Positions 9,749 through 18,430 of a stretch of DNA of 64,000 nucleotides are shown here, piece after piece. Origin of the DNA: Arthrobacter sp. SLBN-100 (GTDB taxonomy: Bacteria; Actinomycetota; Actinomycetes; Actinomycetales; Micrococcaceae); the NCBI RefSeq assembly GCF_006715305.1, contig NZ_VFMY01000001.1:868001-932000 (forward strand). Direction: 5' to 3'. Under the pieces are notes generated by a model. It saw nothing but the letters and a program-made list of their open reading frames with translations, did no database searches and was not told the DNA's origin. Positions within the stretch are counted from its first letter, which is position 1. Every line of letters begins with the position of its first letter. The position numbers and the translations under genes are program-made.

Positions 9749-10510
9749 CTAGAAAAGGGCCTCCACCGGCCGGATCAGCTCCGGCCCGTTGTTGCGCACA
9801 TTGCCCACGTCCTTGCCCACTGAATCGACATGCCAGTCCGACGCCACGTCCTTGACCCCGGACCGGACCAGGTCCACCAGGGCGGCCGCGTCGTCGGCCT
9901 GCGGGTCCAGCCACGCTTCCATGGTGGACTTGTCCATCGGCAGCGGAACCCGGTCGTGCAGCGCCGTCAGCTTGCCGAAGACACTGTCTTCGGTCCCGGG
10001 CGGCGGCGTGTCGGTTGTCAGGATGGACGTGGAAAGCATCCAGCCGCCCGGCTCCCCAGCCGGCCAGGCCGGGTCCTTCCACCATTCATAGAGCCCCGCA
10101 AAAACCAGGCCGTGGCCCTCCCCCGGGTGCACATAGTAGGGCTGCTTCGATTTCCCTGGCCCCTGTTTCCATTCGTAGTAGCCGTCCGCCGGGACGGCGC
10201 ACCGGCGTGACTGCACTGCCTTGCGGAAGGCCGGTTTTTCCAGCACCGATTCGCTCCGGGCGTTGATCATCCGCGAACCGATGCCGGGGTCCTTGGCCCA
10301 GGAAGGCACCAGTCCCCACCGCGCCACGTGAAGCTGGCGCACCTGCCTGGGCGCCTTTTCGTCATCAATCAGCCGCTCCAGGACGATGGGTACGTCATCC
10401 GTTGGCGCAACATTCCAGGACGGCGGGACGTCCGCCTCCTCCTCGAGCCCGGCGTCGAACTCGGCCAGGAGGTCCCCCACAGCACGTGCCATCACATAAC
10501 GTCCACACAT
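9749..10510 (-). CDS. SRAP-domain protein (YedK/HMCES abasic-site shield)
   Basis: A 253-residue SOS-response-associated peptidase-fold protein. The catalytic Cys2 (MCGRYVMA) crosslinks abasic sites in single-stranded DNA after removal of Met1. The other conserved parts are seen: NVAPTDDVPI, INARSE, CAVPADGYYEW and the histidine in LHDRVPLPMD. By homology it protects stalled forks. No LexA-like box was found in front of it, unlike dnaE2 earlier in the window. Confidence 0.93.
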   Translation of the reverse strand: MCGRYVMARAVGDLLAEFDAGLEEEADVPPSWNVAPTDDVPIVLERLIDDEKAPRQVRQLHVARWGLVPSWAKDPGIGSRMINARSESVLEKPAFRKAVQSRRCAVPADGYYEWKQGPGKSKQPYYVHPGEGHGLVFAGLYEWWKDPAWPAGEPGGWMLSTSILTTDTPPPGTEDSVFGKLTALHDRVPLPMDKSTMEAWLDPQADDAAALVDLVRSGVKDVASDWHVDSVGKDVGNVRNNGPELIRPVEALF

Positions 10511-10628
10511 GGCTCCAGCATGCCACCGCCCGCATGAGCTGTCATGTGAAGGGCGGAGGGCCGGGGAATACCGGCCTGCACGCTACCGTTGAAAGGAAGG
10601 AACCCCTGGACCACTCATAGGAGAACTT

Positions 10629-10886
10629 ATGGACTTCACTCCCGAATCCGGCACCATTACCATGTTTTCGACCACGTGGTGCGGCTACTGCAACCGGTTG
10701 AAGAAGCAGCTGGACGCGCAGGGCATCGGCTACAACGAGATCAACATCGAGGACGTGGAAGGCACCGCCGAACTCGTGGAGCAGCTTAACGGCGGCAACC
10801 GCACAGTGCCCACCGTGCTCTTCCCGGACGGCACCGCTGCCACCAACCCGTCCGCTGCCGAGGTCAAGACCCGCCTCGCAGCTTAG
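10629..10886 (+). CDS. Mycoredoxin (glutaredoxin-like, CGYC)
   Basis: An 85-residue thioredoxin-fold protein with the redox motif TWCGYCNRLK at residues 16-25, the cis-proline region TVPTVLFPDG and no signal peptide. This matches Mrx1, which reduces mycothiol-mixed disulphides in actinobacteria. The ATG has AGGAGA six bases upstream. Single gene, followed by a bidirectional terminator. Confidence 0.92.
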   Translation: MDFTPESGTITMFSTTWCGYCNRLKKQLDAQGIGYNEINIEDVEGTAELVEQLNGGNRTVPTVLFPDGTAATNPSAAEVKTRLAA

Positions 10887-10948
10887 GCGGCAAGCCACCC
10901 AAAACGGCACTTCAGCCACGGCCACTCAGCCAAAACGGCTGGCAGGCA

Positions 10949-10983
10949 AAAAACGGGACCAACCTGGTGTTGGTCCCGTTTTT
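10949..10983. terminator. Bidirectional intrinsic terminator
   Basis: A 14-bp perfect stem (AAAAACGGGACCAA and its complement) with a 7-nt loop gives a T tract in both directions. It sits between the convergent mycoredoxin and lipoate-ligase genes and probably serves both. Confidence 0.9.
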
Positions 10984-10988
10984 CTCGC

Positions 10989-11735
10989 TTATGCCCCCAG
11001 GCTGCTGAAGGGTGCAGTCCCGAGGGTGGCGTGGCCGGCGTACGTTGCCAGCAGGGCCTCCTCCACCGCTGCGACGTCCACGCCGGGTACAAGGTCGTTC
11101 ACTGCCCCGGCCGTGGCGGGGTCCCAGTCCAGGCCGAGGGCAGCATAGGTGTCGGTGAGGACCTTGCGGATGGGCGCGGAGTTTTCCACCACGATGACGG
11201 AACTGAACAGCCAGCCGCCGGCCACTACGCGCTGGGCGGTGCCTACGAGCTTGACCCGGCGGGATCCGCCCTGTTCGTTGCCGTGCACGCTGAATTCCCC
11301 GGGGCAGTACTCGCCGGGGATCTCCCCGACCGCTGCGTGCACCCCAACACCGCGCAGGGCTTCGGCGAACAGCCCGCCGAAGTACCCGAACCGGCTTTTT
11401 GATCCGGCGATCGCGTCCGCGTCCGGTTCGATGTGGTCCACCACCAGGGTCCCCTGATGGTAGGCGGCGGCCCGGCCGCCCGCGCGGCGGACCAGCGGCT
11501 CAAAGCCGTTGTCGCGGCAGGCCTGCTCTGCTGCTTCAAAGCCCGGCAGCCGGGTGTCCCGCTGGCCGAACGCCACGGTGGGGGCCGGCCGGTACAGGCG
11601 AAGCGTGGGGCCGATCCCGCCGGTCCTTGCCTTGGCCAGGAGCTCCAGGCCAAATTCCAGGTCCCGCCCGGCGCCGAGCGAAACCTCCTGCCGCACCACT
11701 GTCAGCGTGCGGGTTCCCGGATCGGCATGATGCAT
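10989..11735 (-). CDS. Lipoate-protein ligase A family protein
   Basis: A 248-residue biotin/lipoate A/B ligase-fold protein. Visible family features are RPAPTVAFGQRD, the RRAGGRAAAYHQGTLVV block corresponding to the RRxxGGGxVxH loop, and a lysine in RRVKLVGTAQRVV corresponding to the catalytic KxxGxAQR segment. The ATG at 11735 is chosen because GGGGAG lies nine bases upstream. Whether it transfers lipoate or octanoate, or is a diverged paralogue, is not clear. Confidence 0.85.
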   Translation of the reverse strand: MHHADPGTRTLTVVRQEVSLGAGRDLEFGLELLAKARTGGIGPTLRLYRPAPTVAFGQRDTRLPGFEAAEQACRDNGFEPLVRRAGGRAAAYHQGTLVVDHIEPDADAIAGSKSRFGYFGGLFAEALRGVGVHAAVGEIPGEYCPGEFSVHGNEQGGSRRVKLVGTAQRVVAGGWLFSSVIVVENSAPIRKVLTDTYAALGLDWDPATAGAVNDLVPGVDVAAVEEALLATYAGHATLGTAPFSSLGA

Positions 11736-11751
11736 GTTGCTAAGCTCCCCT

Positions 11752-12144
11752 ATGGTCATCTTGCAATTCCTTGTTGTTGCGGCCGCATTCGCAGTGATTG
11801 ATGCCATCTGGCTCAAGCTGATGAATCCGTTTTACCGGAGCCATATCGGCGAGTTGCTGGCGGACAGGCCAAACTTAGGTTACGCCGTGGCCTTCTACCT
11901 CATTTACATCGCCGGGATTGTGTTTTTTGCCCTCCGCCCCGCGCTCGACGGCGGCAGCTCGCTCACAGCGTTGGGCTACGGGGCCGCGCTGGGCGCGTTC
12001 GCTTATGCCACCTACGACCTGACCAACGCCGCCACCCTCAAAGTGTGGCCGCTGCAGCTGATTGTGGTGGACATGCTCTGGGGCGCCGCACTGACCGGGC
12101 TTTCCACGCTCGTGGGGTGGCTCGTCTTCCAGGGACGGGGCTGA
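11752..12144 (+). CDS. DUF2177 family membrane protein
   Basis: A 130-residue protein with four predicted transmembrane helices (for example VILQFLVVAAAFAVIDAIWL, AVAFYLIYIAGIVFFAL) and the family pattern WLKLMNPFYRSHIGELL. The function of DUF2177 is unknown. Neither in-frame ATG (11734 or 11752) has an SD sequence, and the start nearly coincides with the divergent ligase start, so a leaderless transcript is likely. Confidence 0.85.
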   Translation: MVILQFLVVAAAFAVIDAIWLKLMNPFYRSHIGELLADRPNLGYAVAFYLIYIAGIVFFALRPALDGGSSLTALGYGAALGAFAYATYDLTNAATLKVWPLQLIVVDMLWGAALTGLSTLVGWLVFQGRG

Positions 12145-12145
12145 C

Positions 12146-13873
12146 CTAAAGGCCGCGCCGCCCCACCCACAGGCCGTGCAGCAGCGGGACTAAGGACGCG
12201 AGCATGAGCGAGCTGCCCAGCGCCGAGTCGTCAGCACGCACCACAGCCCCGGCAATCAACAGTGCGCCGAATACCAGGGCGGACGCCGTAGGCCGCGCCG
12301 AGCGGTGGAGCCTGGCAACCTGCCGCTCAAGCCGCGGGATGGCAACGGTGAGGTTGCCTTCCTCCATGCGGGTGATGAGGCCGTCCAGGCGCTTGGGCAG
12401 GCGGAGCGCAAGTCCCGCTGCCTCAAGCGCCTGCTGCGCCGCGTCCTGCACGATGTTGCCGCGTTCGTTCCGGAGCAGCTGTGCGGCGTAGGGTTCCACC
12501 GAGTCCCACAGATTGAACCGGGGGTCCAGGGAACTGCACACCCCCGAGGTCAGCGACATCGCACGGATGATCAGCAGGAAGTTCTCGGGCAGCTGGAACG
12601 GCAGGGAGCGGACCACGTCGCCGAATTCCACCGCGAAGTCACGGAACTCGCGCGGATCCACCTCGCGGAGCTCGGCGAAACCCATGCCGCCGAAGCGGCC
12701 AAACAGCTGGGTCATGGCCCGCTCAAGCCCGGGAACGTCCGCCGACGGCATCAGGACGCCCACATCGCGGATAGCCGCCACCAGTCCTTTGCCATCGCGC
12801 GCGGCGGCGGCGATCAGGAGCTTGCGCAGGCCGCTGCGCGTCGAGGCGGGAACTTCACCCATCATGCCGAAGTCGATGAACGTCAGTTTCCATGGGTGTT
12901 CCCCGACGCCGGCAGGAGCCGAGGTGACGAAGATATTGCCGGGGTGCGGGTCGGCATGGAAAAAGCCGTTGGTAAACAGTTGGTCGAACATCACGGACGC
13001 AAACAACGGCGCCACCAGGGCCGGATCGATACCTGCCGCCCTGAGCGCTTCAACGTCCGTGATTTTGATCGCCGTGACGTCCTCGAGGGTCAGCACGCGG
13101 CGGGTGCACCGCTCCCAGGCGACGCGGGGCACTGCCACCCGGCCGTCGTCGGCGAACTCAACGGCGAAACGCTCGGAGTTGGCAGCCTCGTGCAGGTAGT
13201 CGATTTCTTCGAAGCTGGTCTGGGCGAATTCCGTTACCAGGGCAGGGATGTCGGCGCGGTTGGAGATCACGCGGAAATGGCTCAGCCAGCCGCCCACCTT
13301 GCGCAACGCCGCGAGGTCGACGTCGACAATTGCGTCGATGCCCGGACGCTGCACCTTGAGCACCACATCCTTCAACCCGGTTTCGGCAGCATCAGCCGGA
13401 AGGAGCCGTGCACGGTGCGCCTGCCCCAGCGAGGCTGCGGCGATGGTGGTCTCCTCCACCCAGGCGAAAGCACGCTCGAGCGGAACCCCCAGTTCCTTCT
13501 CCGCAAGGACCCGGATGGCCTGAAACGGGACCGGGGGCACCTCATCCTGCAGGCCCGCAAGCTCGGTGGTGATTTCCGGGGGAAGTACGTCAAGCCTGGA
13601 CGAGAGGAACTGGCCCACCTTGATCATCAGGCCGCCCAGGTCCACGGCGAGCACGTGGAAGCGCCGGGCAAAGCGCTGCATCCGGGCAGGGCGCGTCCGT
13701 TCGGCCACGAACGCAAACCCGATCCGCGGGAGGAGCAGCTCGAACCACCAGGTCACCGCGAGGTTCCAGGCCGCGAAGCGGAGGATGCGGCGGTACCGGG
13801 CACGGATGTTTCCGGCGCCGGCGTCTCCGGAACCGGTCACCTGATCTGCCCGGCGGAGGCGGACTGAAGCCAC
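12146..13873 (-). CDS. ABC1/UbiB-family atypical protein kinase-like protein
   Basis: A 575-residue UbiB/ADCK-type protein. The KxGQ-like motif (MIKVGQFLSSR, about 85), the A-rich loop AAASLGQAH (about 148), the lysine in VLKVQRPG, the catalytic FFHADPHPGNIFV and the metal-binding FIDFGMMG are all present. C-terminal hydrophobic segments fit membrane tethering. These proteins support isoprenoid-quinone or lipid metabolism by ATP-dependent means. Actinobacteria make menaquinone, so a ubiquinone role is unlikely. The start is GTG, 5 bp after the padR stop, so it is presumably co-transcribed with padR. Confidence 0.9.
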   Translation of the reverse strand: MASVRLRRADQVTGSGDAGAGNIRARYRRILRFAAWNLAVTWWFELLLPRIGFAFVAERTRPARMQRFARRFHVLAVDLGGLMIKVGQFLSSRLDVLPPEITTELAGLQDEVPPVPFQAIRVLAEKELGVPLERAFAWVEETTIAAASLGQAHRARLLPADAAETGLKDVVLKVQRPGIDAIVDVDLAALRKVGGWLSHFRVISNRADIPALVTEFAQTSFEEIDYLHEAANSERFAVEFADDGRVAVPRVAWERCTRRVLTLEDVTAIKITDVEALRAAGIDPALVAPLFASVMFDQLFTNGFFHADPHPGNIFVTSAPAGVGEHPWKLTFIDFGMMGEVPASTRSGLRKLLIAAAARDGKGLVAAIRDVGVLMPSADVPGLERAMTQLFGRFGGMGFAELREVDPREFRDFAVEFGDVVRSLPFQLPENFLLIIRAMSLTSGVCSSLDPRFNLWDSVEPYAAQLLRNERGNIVQDAAQQALEAAGLALRLPKRLDGLITRMEEGNLTVAIPRLERQVARLHRSARPTASALVFGALLIAGAVVRADDSALGSSLMLASLVPLLHGLWVGRRGL

Positions 13874-13878
13874 CCGGG

Positions 13879-14421
13879 TCAGCCTTGGGCGAGGATGGCG
13901 TAAATCCGGCGGCGGGCCTCTTCGAGTACCGTCACGGCCTGCTGCACCTGGTCAGGTGAGCCCGTGCGGCCAACCTGCGCTGCAGCCTGCGCCAGCTCAA
14001 TTCCGGCCTTGGGCAGGGAGCCAAAACCGGCGCCGGCTGCCGGGCCTGCAACGCCCCACGGCGCGGACCCGCGCCCGTCTGAAACCTCCTCACGGCCCGC
14101 TTCGGTCAGTGAGTAGATCTTGCGGCCATTGGACTCCTCTGCGCTGATGACCCCCTCGTCGGCCAGGAGCTGCAGGGTGGGGTAGACGGAGCCGGCGCTC
14201 GGTTTCCAGCTGCCGCCGCTGCGCTCCTCGATCTCACGAATGATCTGGTAGCCATGCATGGGACGCTCCCCGAGCAGGGCCAGCACGGCCGCCCGCACTT
14301 CGCCCTTGCCGGCGCGCGTTCCCCCACGCTTCTCGAACCGTGAACGGAGCTCCTCGACGGCCTGCCAGATGCCATCGATACTGTTTCCGCCGAAGCCGCC
14401 TGCCGGGTAGGAATCACGCAC
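13879..14421 (-). CDS. PadR-family transcriptional regulator
   Basis: A 180-residue regulator with the PadR winged helix (VLALLGERPMHGYQIIREIEERSGG, WKPSAGSVYPTLQLLADEG) and a C-terminal dimerisation helix. A Gly-rich N-terminal extension precedes the domain. The start is GTG at 14421 with AGAGGAGA five bases upstream. It lies first in a two-gene unit with the ABC1 kinase-like gene, and the phased repeats just upstream are candidate operators for autoregulation. Confidence 0.9.
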   Translation of the reverse strand: MRDSYPAGGFGGNSIDGIWQAVEELRSRFEKRGGTRAGKGEVRAAVLALLGERPMHGYQIIREIEERSGGSWKPSAGSVYPTLQLLADEGVISAEESNGRKIYSLTEAGREEVSDGRGSAPWGVAGPAAGAGFGSLPKAGIELAQAAAQVGRTGSPDQVQQAVTVLEEARRRIYAILAQG

Positions 14422-14444
14422 ACTGGTCTCCTCTGTAAATCGCC

Positions 14445-14470
14445 AACGATATACAACGACACTTAACGAT
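14445..14470 (-). promoter_or_regulatory. Three 10-bp-phased repeats, candidate PadR operator
   Basis: The hexamer AACGAY occurs three times at exact 10-bp steps (14445, 14455, 14465) in the short leader of padR, overlapping TATAC-like promoter sequence. Spacing at one helical turn would place three identical contacts on one DNA face. That PadR binds here is inference. Confidence 0.5.
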
Positions 14471-14492
14471 ACATCCGTGACGGCTTGCAGGG

Positions 14493-15296
14493 TCAGCTTT
14501 TGCGGAGCGTCAGGATCTGTTCTGCGCGCCCGAAAGGGCCCTGCAGATCGTGCAGGACTGTCGAGGTAAGGCCAATCCCGTCCCGGCCAAAGGAGACTGC
14601 ATTGTCCAGCCCCAGCCACTCCCCTTCGGGGCGGCGGTACATGTGGATCTGGAGGTCAAGGTTGGGAAAGGCGTAGCTGTCCTTGCCCGGCGGCACCCGC
14701 GCGGCGATGCCGTTGGCGGTGTCCACGAGCCCCATCAGGCGGGCGAGGTCGCCGCTGTCTGCCCTGTCCGTGAGGGGGTGGTCTGTGCGCAGCCATACTT
14801 TGCCGGCCCCGGGCCGGTGCCCTTCCGCCACGCGCATTTCAAGGGAGCGGATGTAACCGCCGGGCCATACGGATGCGCCGTCGTAGGGCTTGCATTCGTC
14901 CGGGCCGGGAATAGCAGTGTCCTCAACGGCCGCCACGAGGGAAGTATCACTGGTGATCATCCGCCAGGCCGTGGCCCGGATGGCCGTCCGGCCGCCGGCA
15001 ATCAGTTCCGCCTGCAGCAGTTCGATGGTTTTGCCCGGCCGCAGTGTGGTGGTTTCGATGTGGAATTCACCGCCGGGAATCAAGCCCAGGATCTCGTAGC
15101 TCAACCTTGCCAGGCGCAACCCTGTCCGCGGCTGGTGCCGCTCCAGGCAGTCCGCCATCAGGCCCGACGCGGGCGCCATGTGCTGCTCGTGGACGTTCCA
15201 GGCACCCTGGGCATGGATCGTGGAACGGAAGCGTCCGTCACCCAGGGACTGGTAGTAATGGTTTCCCTCGGCCAGTTCAGGCAGATCAGCGGTCAA
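14493..15296 (-). CDS. Acyl-CoA thioesterase-like protein (double hotdog fold)
   Basis: A protein of about 267 residues resembling TesB-type thioesterases: GAWNVHEQHMAPASGLMADCLERH at the front, a LIPGGEFHIETTTLRPGKTIELLQAEL core and a C-terminal repeat with LDLQIHMYRRPEGEWLGL. The TTG start at 15296 has GGGAGGG six bases upstream, better than any ATG in the frame. It probably cleaves acyl-CoA in the cytoplasm. The substrate is unknown. Confidence 0.8.
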   Translation of the reverse strand: MTADLPELAEGNHYYQSLGDGRFRSTIHAQGAWNVHEQHMAPASGLMADCLERHQPRTGLRLARLSYEILGLIPGGEFHIETTTLRPGKTIELLQAELIAGGRTAIRATAWRMITSDTSLVAAVEDTAIPGPDECKPYDGASVWPGGYIRSLEMRVAEGHRPGAGKVWLRTDHPLTDRADSGDLARLMGLVDTANGIAARVPPGKDSYAFPNLDLQIHMYRRPEGEWLGLDNAVSFGRDGIGLTSTVLHDLQGPFGRAEQILTLRKS

Positions 15297-15463
15297 CGGT
15301 GGCCCTCCCGGAAATTTCAGTGAATTCGCACTAACTCTATCGCTGCGCCGGCAGGCAACCGGCATGGGTTGTTTGAGGACGCGGCGAAATGTTGAGCCTG
15401 GCGGGCTGTCATCGGACTAGACTCTTGAACGGTCCTGTCAGCAACCCTCGGAAGAGGTGTTCC

Positions 15464-16141
15464 ATGCGCGTCATCAGTTACAACCTCCGCAAGCACAAAG
15501 CGAGCGGTGAACTCCTTGCCCTGGCAAGGAACCACGACATTGATGCGCTCTGCCTCCAGGAGGTGGACGCCAGCGACCTCCCCGAGACCCTGGGCCCGCT
15601 CCACCTTGCGGACGCCACCAAGGGAAACCGGCTTGGGCTGGCCATCTACTACCGCACCAGCCGTTTCACGGCGCTGGACACCCAGTCCTTCGCACTCAAG
15701 AAGTCGATGCACGACAGGGTCCTGGCTCCGGCCCACGAGCGGCTCATCGGGACGCGGGTGGTGGACAACGAGACGCAGCATGAACTGGTGATCGGCTCCT
15801 TCCATGCGGCGCCCCTCACGGCCTCAAACTCCCTGCGCCGCAAGCAGATCCACGCCGCCCACGCGGAGCTGCTCAGCATGGGCCAAGGCCTCATGACGCT
15901 GATGGTGGGCGACTTCAACTACCCGTTCTTCACCAAGAACCTGCACATCCACATGAAGAACTCGGGCTACGCACTCTCCCTCAGCAACCGGCGGACCTAT
16001 ACCCGCTACAAGGTCTTCAAGGGCCACTTCGACTTCGCCACGTCACTGGGCCTGGACATTGCGAGTGTTGAGACGCTGCCCCGCGGCAACTCCGACCACC
16101 TGCCAATCCTGGTGCACGCGGAATACGGCCCGGACTACTGA
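15464..16141 (+). CDS. Endonuclease/exonuclease/phosphatase-fold protein
   Basis: A 225-residue EEP-superfamily protein. The metal and catalytic residues are visible as ISYNLRKH (Asn), LCLQEVD (Glu), VGDFNYP (Asp-x-Asn) and GNSDHLPILV (Asp-His). Without a signal peptide it is probably a cytoplasmic nuclease or phosphodiesterase. The ATG at 15464 follows GAAGAGGTG at good spacing, and the upstream extension is dropped. Confidence 0.88.
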   Translation: MRVISYNLRKHKASGELLALARNHDIDALCLQEVDASDLPETLGPLHLADATKGNRLGLAIYYRTSRFTALDTQSFALKKSMHDRVLAPAHERLIGTRVVDNETQHELVIGSFHAAPLTASNSLRRKQIHAAHAELLSMGQGLMTLMVGDFNYPFFTKNLHIHMKNSGYALSLSNRRTYTRYKVFKGHFDFATSLGLDIASVETLPRGNSDHLPILVHAEYGPDY

Positions 16142-16177
16142 GCCGGACTGGATCGGAACCTGCGCGTAAAACGAAAG

Positions 16178-16687
16178 CTACGCCGAGGTGCCAATCCGTT
16201 CCCGCAGGTCGGGCCAGGCAGCCGCGAAACCCGGGTGCAGTTCCTTCTTTTCCACGTCCGCCGGCGCTGTCCACAGCAATTCAATGCTCTCGGGGTCGCT
16301 GATCACGGGCTCGAACGGCTCCGTCACCAGCACCACCACAGTGGTGTAGGACCAGTAGCCCACGTCCTGCACGGAGGTGAAAAGTACCTCGACGTTTCCG
16401 GACGGCACGGCGGCCTCTTCCCAGGCTTCGCGCAACGCGCCCGCCACGGCGTCCTCGCCCTCATGCAGCGCCCCGCCGGGCAGGCCCCAGGTCCCGCCGT
16501 TATGGCTCCAGACGGCCCGGTGCTGCAGCAGCACACCCTTGGCGGGATCGTAAGCGAGGACACCGGCCGCACCAAACCGGCCCCAGAACCGGCCGCGGTC
16601 CCCCTCAACCCAGGCGTCACCCGGATCGCGTGGACCCGTGCGGACGGGCGGAGTGGAGGACGCGGCGGAGGCGAGTGAGTGATCCAT
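16178..16687 (-). CDS. Nudix hydrolase
   Basis: A 169-residue pyrophosphohydrolase with a full Nudix box (G-x5-E-x7-REAWEE; GGALHEGEDAVAGALREAWEE begins near residue 74). It also has the strand LLQHRAVWSHNGGTWGLPGG typical of 8-oxo-dGTP or ADP-ribose type members. The substrate cannot be fixed from sequence. The ATG at 16687 (MDHSLASA) is preferred to one 12 codons upstream. Confidence 0.9.
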   Translation of the reverse strand: MDHSLASAASSTPPVRTGPRDPGDAWVEGDRGRFWGRFGAAGVLAYDPAKGVLLQHRAVWSHNGGTWGLPGGALHEGEDAVAGALREAWEEAAVPSGNVEVLFTSVQDVGYWSYTTVVVLVTEPFEPVISDPESIELLWTAPADVEKKELHPGFAAAWPDLRERIGTSA

Positions 16688-16810
16688 CGCTCCAGTCTGA
16701 CAGGTGTGCCATGCGGGGTGCACACAGCCGGGAGGCCCATGACTGTAACCGTGACGCCGGGCAATGTCCGCAGAGGAACGTTCCGCGCGGGCCTGGCCGG
16801 CTGCTCCGGG

Positions 16811-18430
16811 TCAGGGGGTAAGGCCGCGGCGCCGGAGCAGCTGGGCGGCGATCCCGGCGCCGAAGAGGGCAATGGTGGTCAGGGCCAGGGCACCTGCGGG
16901 GTCGAACGGTTCGACCGGCATCGCGGCGGAGTGCCGGAATGGGCTGAGGTCCTGCAGCCAGGCAGGCAGGCGGAGCAGTTCACCGAATTGACCCAGGACC
17001 AGCCCGCCAGCCAGCATGCCCCACGCCAGCGGAATACTCAACCTGGGCACCGCTGCGAAAAGGACCGCCGTTGAGGTGACGAACACGGCGGCGGCCGGGA
17101 CGTGCGCCATCGCAGCCCCGATCAGCAGGCCGGGCGGGTCGTACTCCACGCCGGAGAGGGCAAGGCCGATGGAGGCTGCGGTCCCGGCGACGACGGCCAC
17201 CACCGCCACCGACGCCGCTGCCAGGACCAGGTTCGCGCCAAGCCACCGTGTCCGGGAGCGGGGCGTGGCCAGGAGGATTTCGGCCCGGCCTTCGACTTCC
17301 TCTGCGCGGAGCCGCAGTACCGCCTGGATACCGGCGGCCGCCGCCAGGACACCGGCGATACCCAACAAGGCGGCGGTGAACAGATCGGCGGTCTCCGCCC
17401 GGCCGCCCGGGACAAGCCGACTGATCAGCTCCCGCAGTGAGTCATTGCCGCCAATCACACCGCTGACGACGGGTCCGAGCCCTCCGGCGATCCCTCCCAG
17501 CAGACCTGCAGCAACGCACCAGCCCAACAGGATGGGCCGCTGTTGGCGCCACGCCAAGCCCAGGAACGAGGCACCGCCGGCGACCGCACGCTCCCGGCCC
17601 GCACGTTCAGGCAAAAGACTCTCGCCAAGATCCCTACGGCTCCTGAGCATCACTACGGCTACCGCCAGCACGGCGGCGCCGGCAACCAGTGCCAGCAAAG
17701 GCACGGGATCTGCGACCGAGAACGGACGCGAGCGTTGGCCCCACCCAAGAGGCGAGAGCAGCGAAACCCACCCGCTGGTGACCTGGCTCAGATCGGAGTT
17801 CGGCGTACCAAAGGCGTCGCCGATGCCACGCACAAAATATGCGGCCCCGACCAGGCCGGCGGCTGCACCGTTGGCCGCCCGCCCCGACGGCATCACCTGC
17901 GCCACGGCGGCTGCGATGGCGACGAAAAAAGCCCCGACGGCACCGACGGCAGCTCCCGCCATCAGCGCGCCGCCCCCGGGCAGCCCGGCAGCAGCGAAAC
18001 CGGCAGCCACACCCAGGGCCAGCACAAAATTAGCAGCGCCGCCCAGAATCAGGGTTGCTGCCAGGGGCGCAGCACGAGGCACGGGGGCCGAGCCAACCAG
18101 TTCCGCTCGTCCGAGCTCCTCATCGCTGCGTGTATGACGGATGACCAGGAACGTGCTCATCAGTCCGGCGAGAACAGCCGTAAAAGCGTAGCCCTGGAAG
18201 AACACCACCGCTCCAACGCCGGTTCCGTCCGGGAGGCCGCGGACGAACAGGAACGCCGGGCTCACGGCGGCCACATTAATGATCGCCACACGCGCTGCCT
18301 CGGCCGCGAATTCGGTGGCCACCGCATTGGCCACGGCGTACCCCAGAAAGGCGATGCCCAGGATCCAGACGGGCAGCAGCACGCGTTCCCGTCGTGCCTG
18401 GGCAAGGACCAGGCCCATGAGGCCGGACAT
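16811..18430 (-). CDS. ABC exporter permease (polyketide/antibiotic exporter type)
   Basis: A 539-residue ABC-2-like permease with about twelve hydrophobic segments in two similar halves, as in actinobacterial two-subunit drug exporters. Its ATG overlaps the stop of the ATPase gene by one base (TGATG), so the subunits are translationally coupled. The substrate is unknown; drug or lipid efflux is the usual inference. It is strongly Ala/Gly rich, so the antisense frames look open but are not genes. Confidence 0.88.
   Translation of the reverse strand: MSGLMGLVLAQARRERVLLPVWILGIAFLGYAVANAVATEFAAEAARVAIINVAAVSPAFLFVRGLPDGTGVGAVVFFQGYAFTAVLAGLMSTFLVIRHTRSDEELGRAELVGSAPVPRAAPLAATLILGGAANFVLALGVAAGFAAAGLPGGGALMAGAAVGAVGAFFVAIAAAVAQVMPSGRAANGAAAGLVGAAYFVRGIGDAFGTPNSDLSQVTSGWVSLLSPLGWGQRSRPFSVADPVPLLALVAGAAVLAVAVVMLRSRRDLGESLLPERAGRERAVAGGASFLGLAWRQQRPILLGWCVAAGLLGGIAGGLGPVVSGVIGGNDSLRELISRLVPGGRAETADLFTAALLGIAGVLAAAAGIQAVLRLRAEEVEGRAEILLATPRSRTRWLGANLVLAAASVAVVAVVAGTAASIGLALSGVEYDPPGLLIGAAMAHVPAAAVFVTSTAVLFAAVPRLSIPLAWGMLAGGLVLGQFGELLRLPAWLQDLSPFRHSAAMPVEPFDPAGALALTTIALFGAGIAAQLLRRRGLTP

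Noticed and set aside
12305..13867. 520-codon open frame antisense to the ABC1 kinase-like gene
   Set aside because: It mirrors the third-position GC of the real gene; no SD, no domain, and the opposite strand carries all UbiB motifs.
17016..18137. 373-codon open frame antisense to the exporter permease
   Set aside because: Dominated by Ala, Arg and Pro, the usual mirror of a GC-rich membrane gene.
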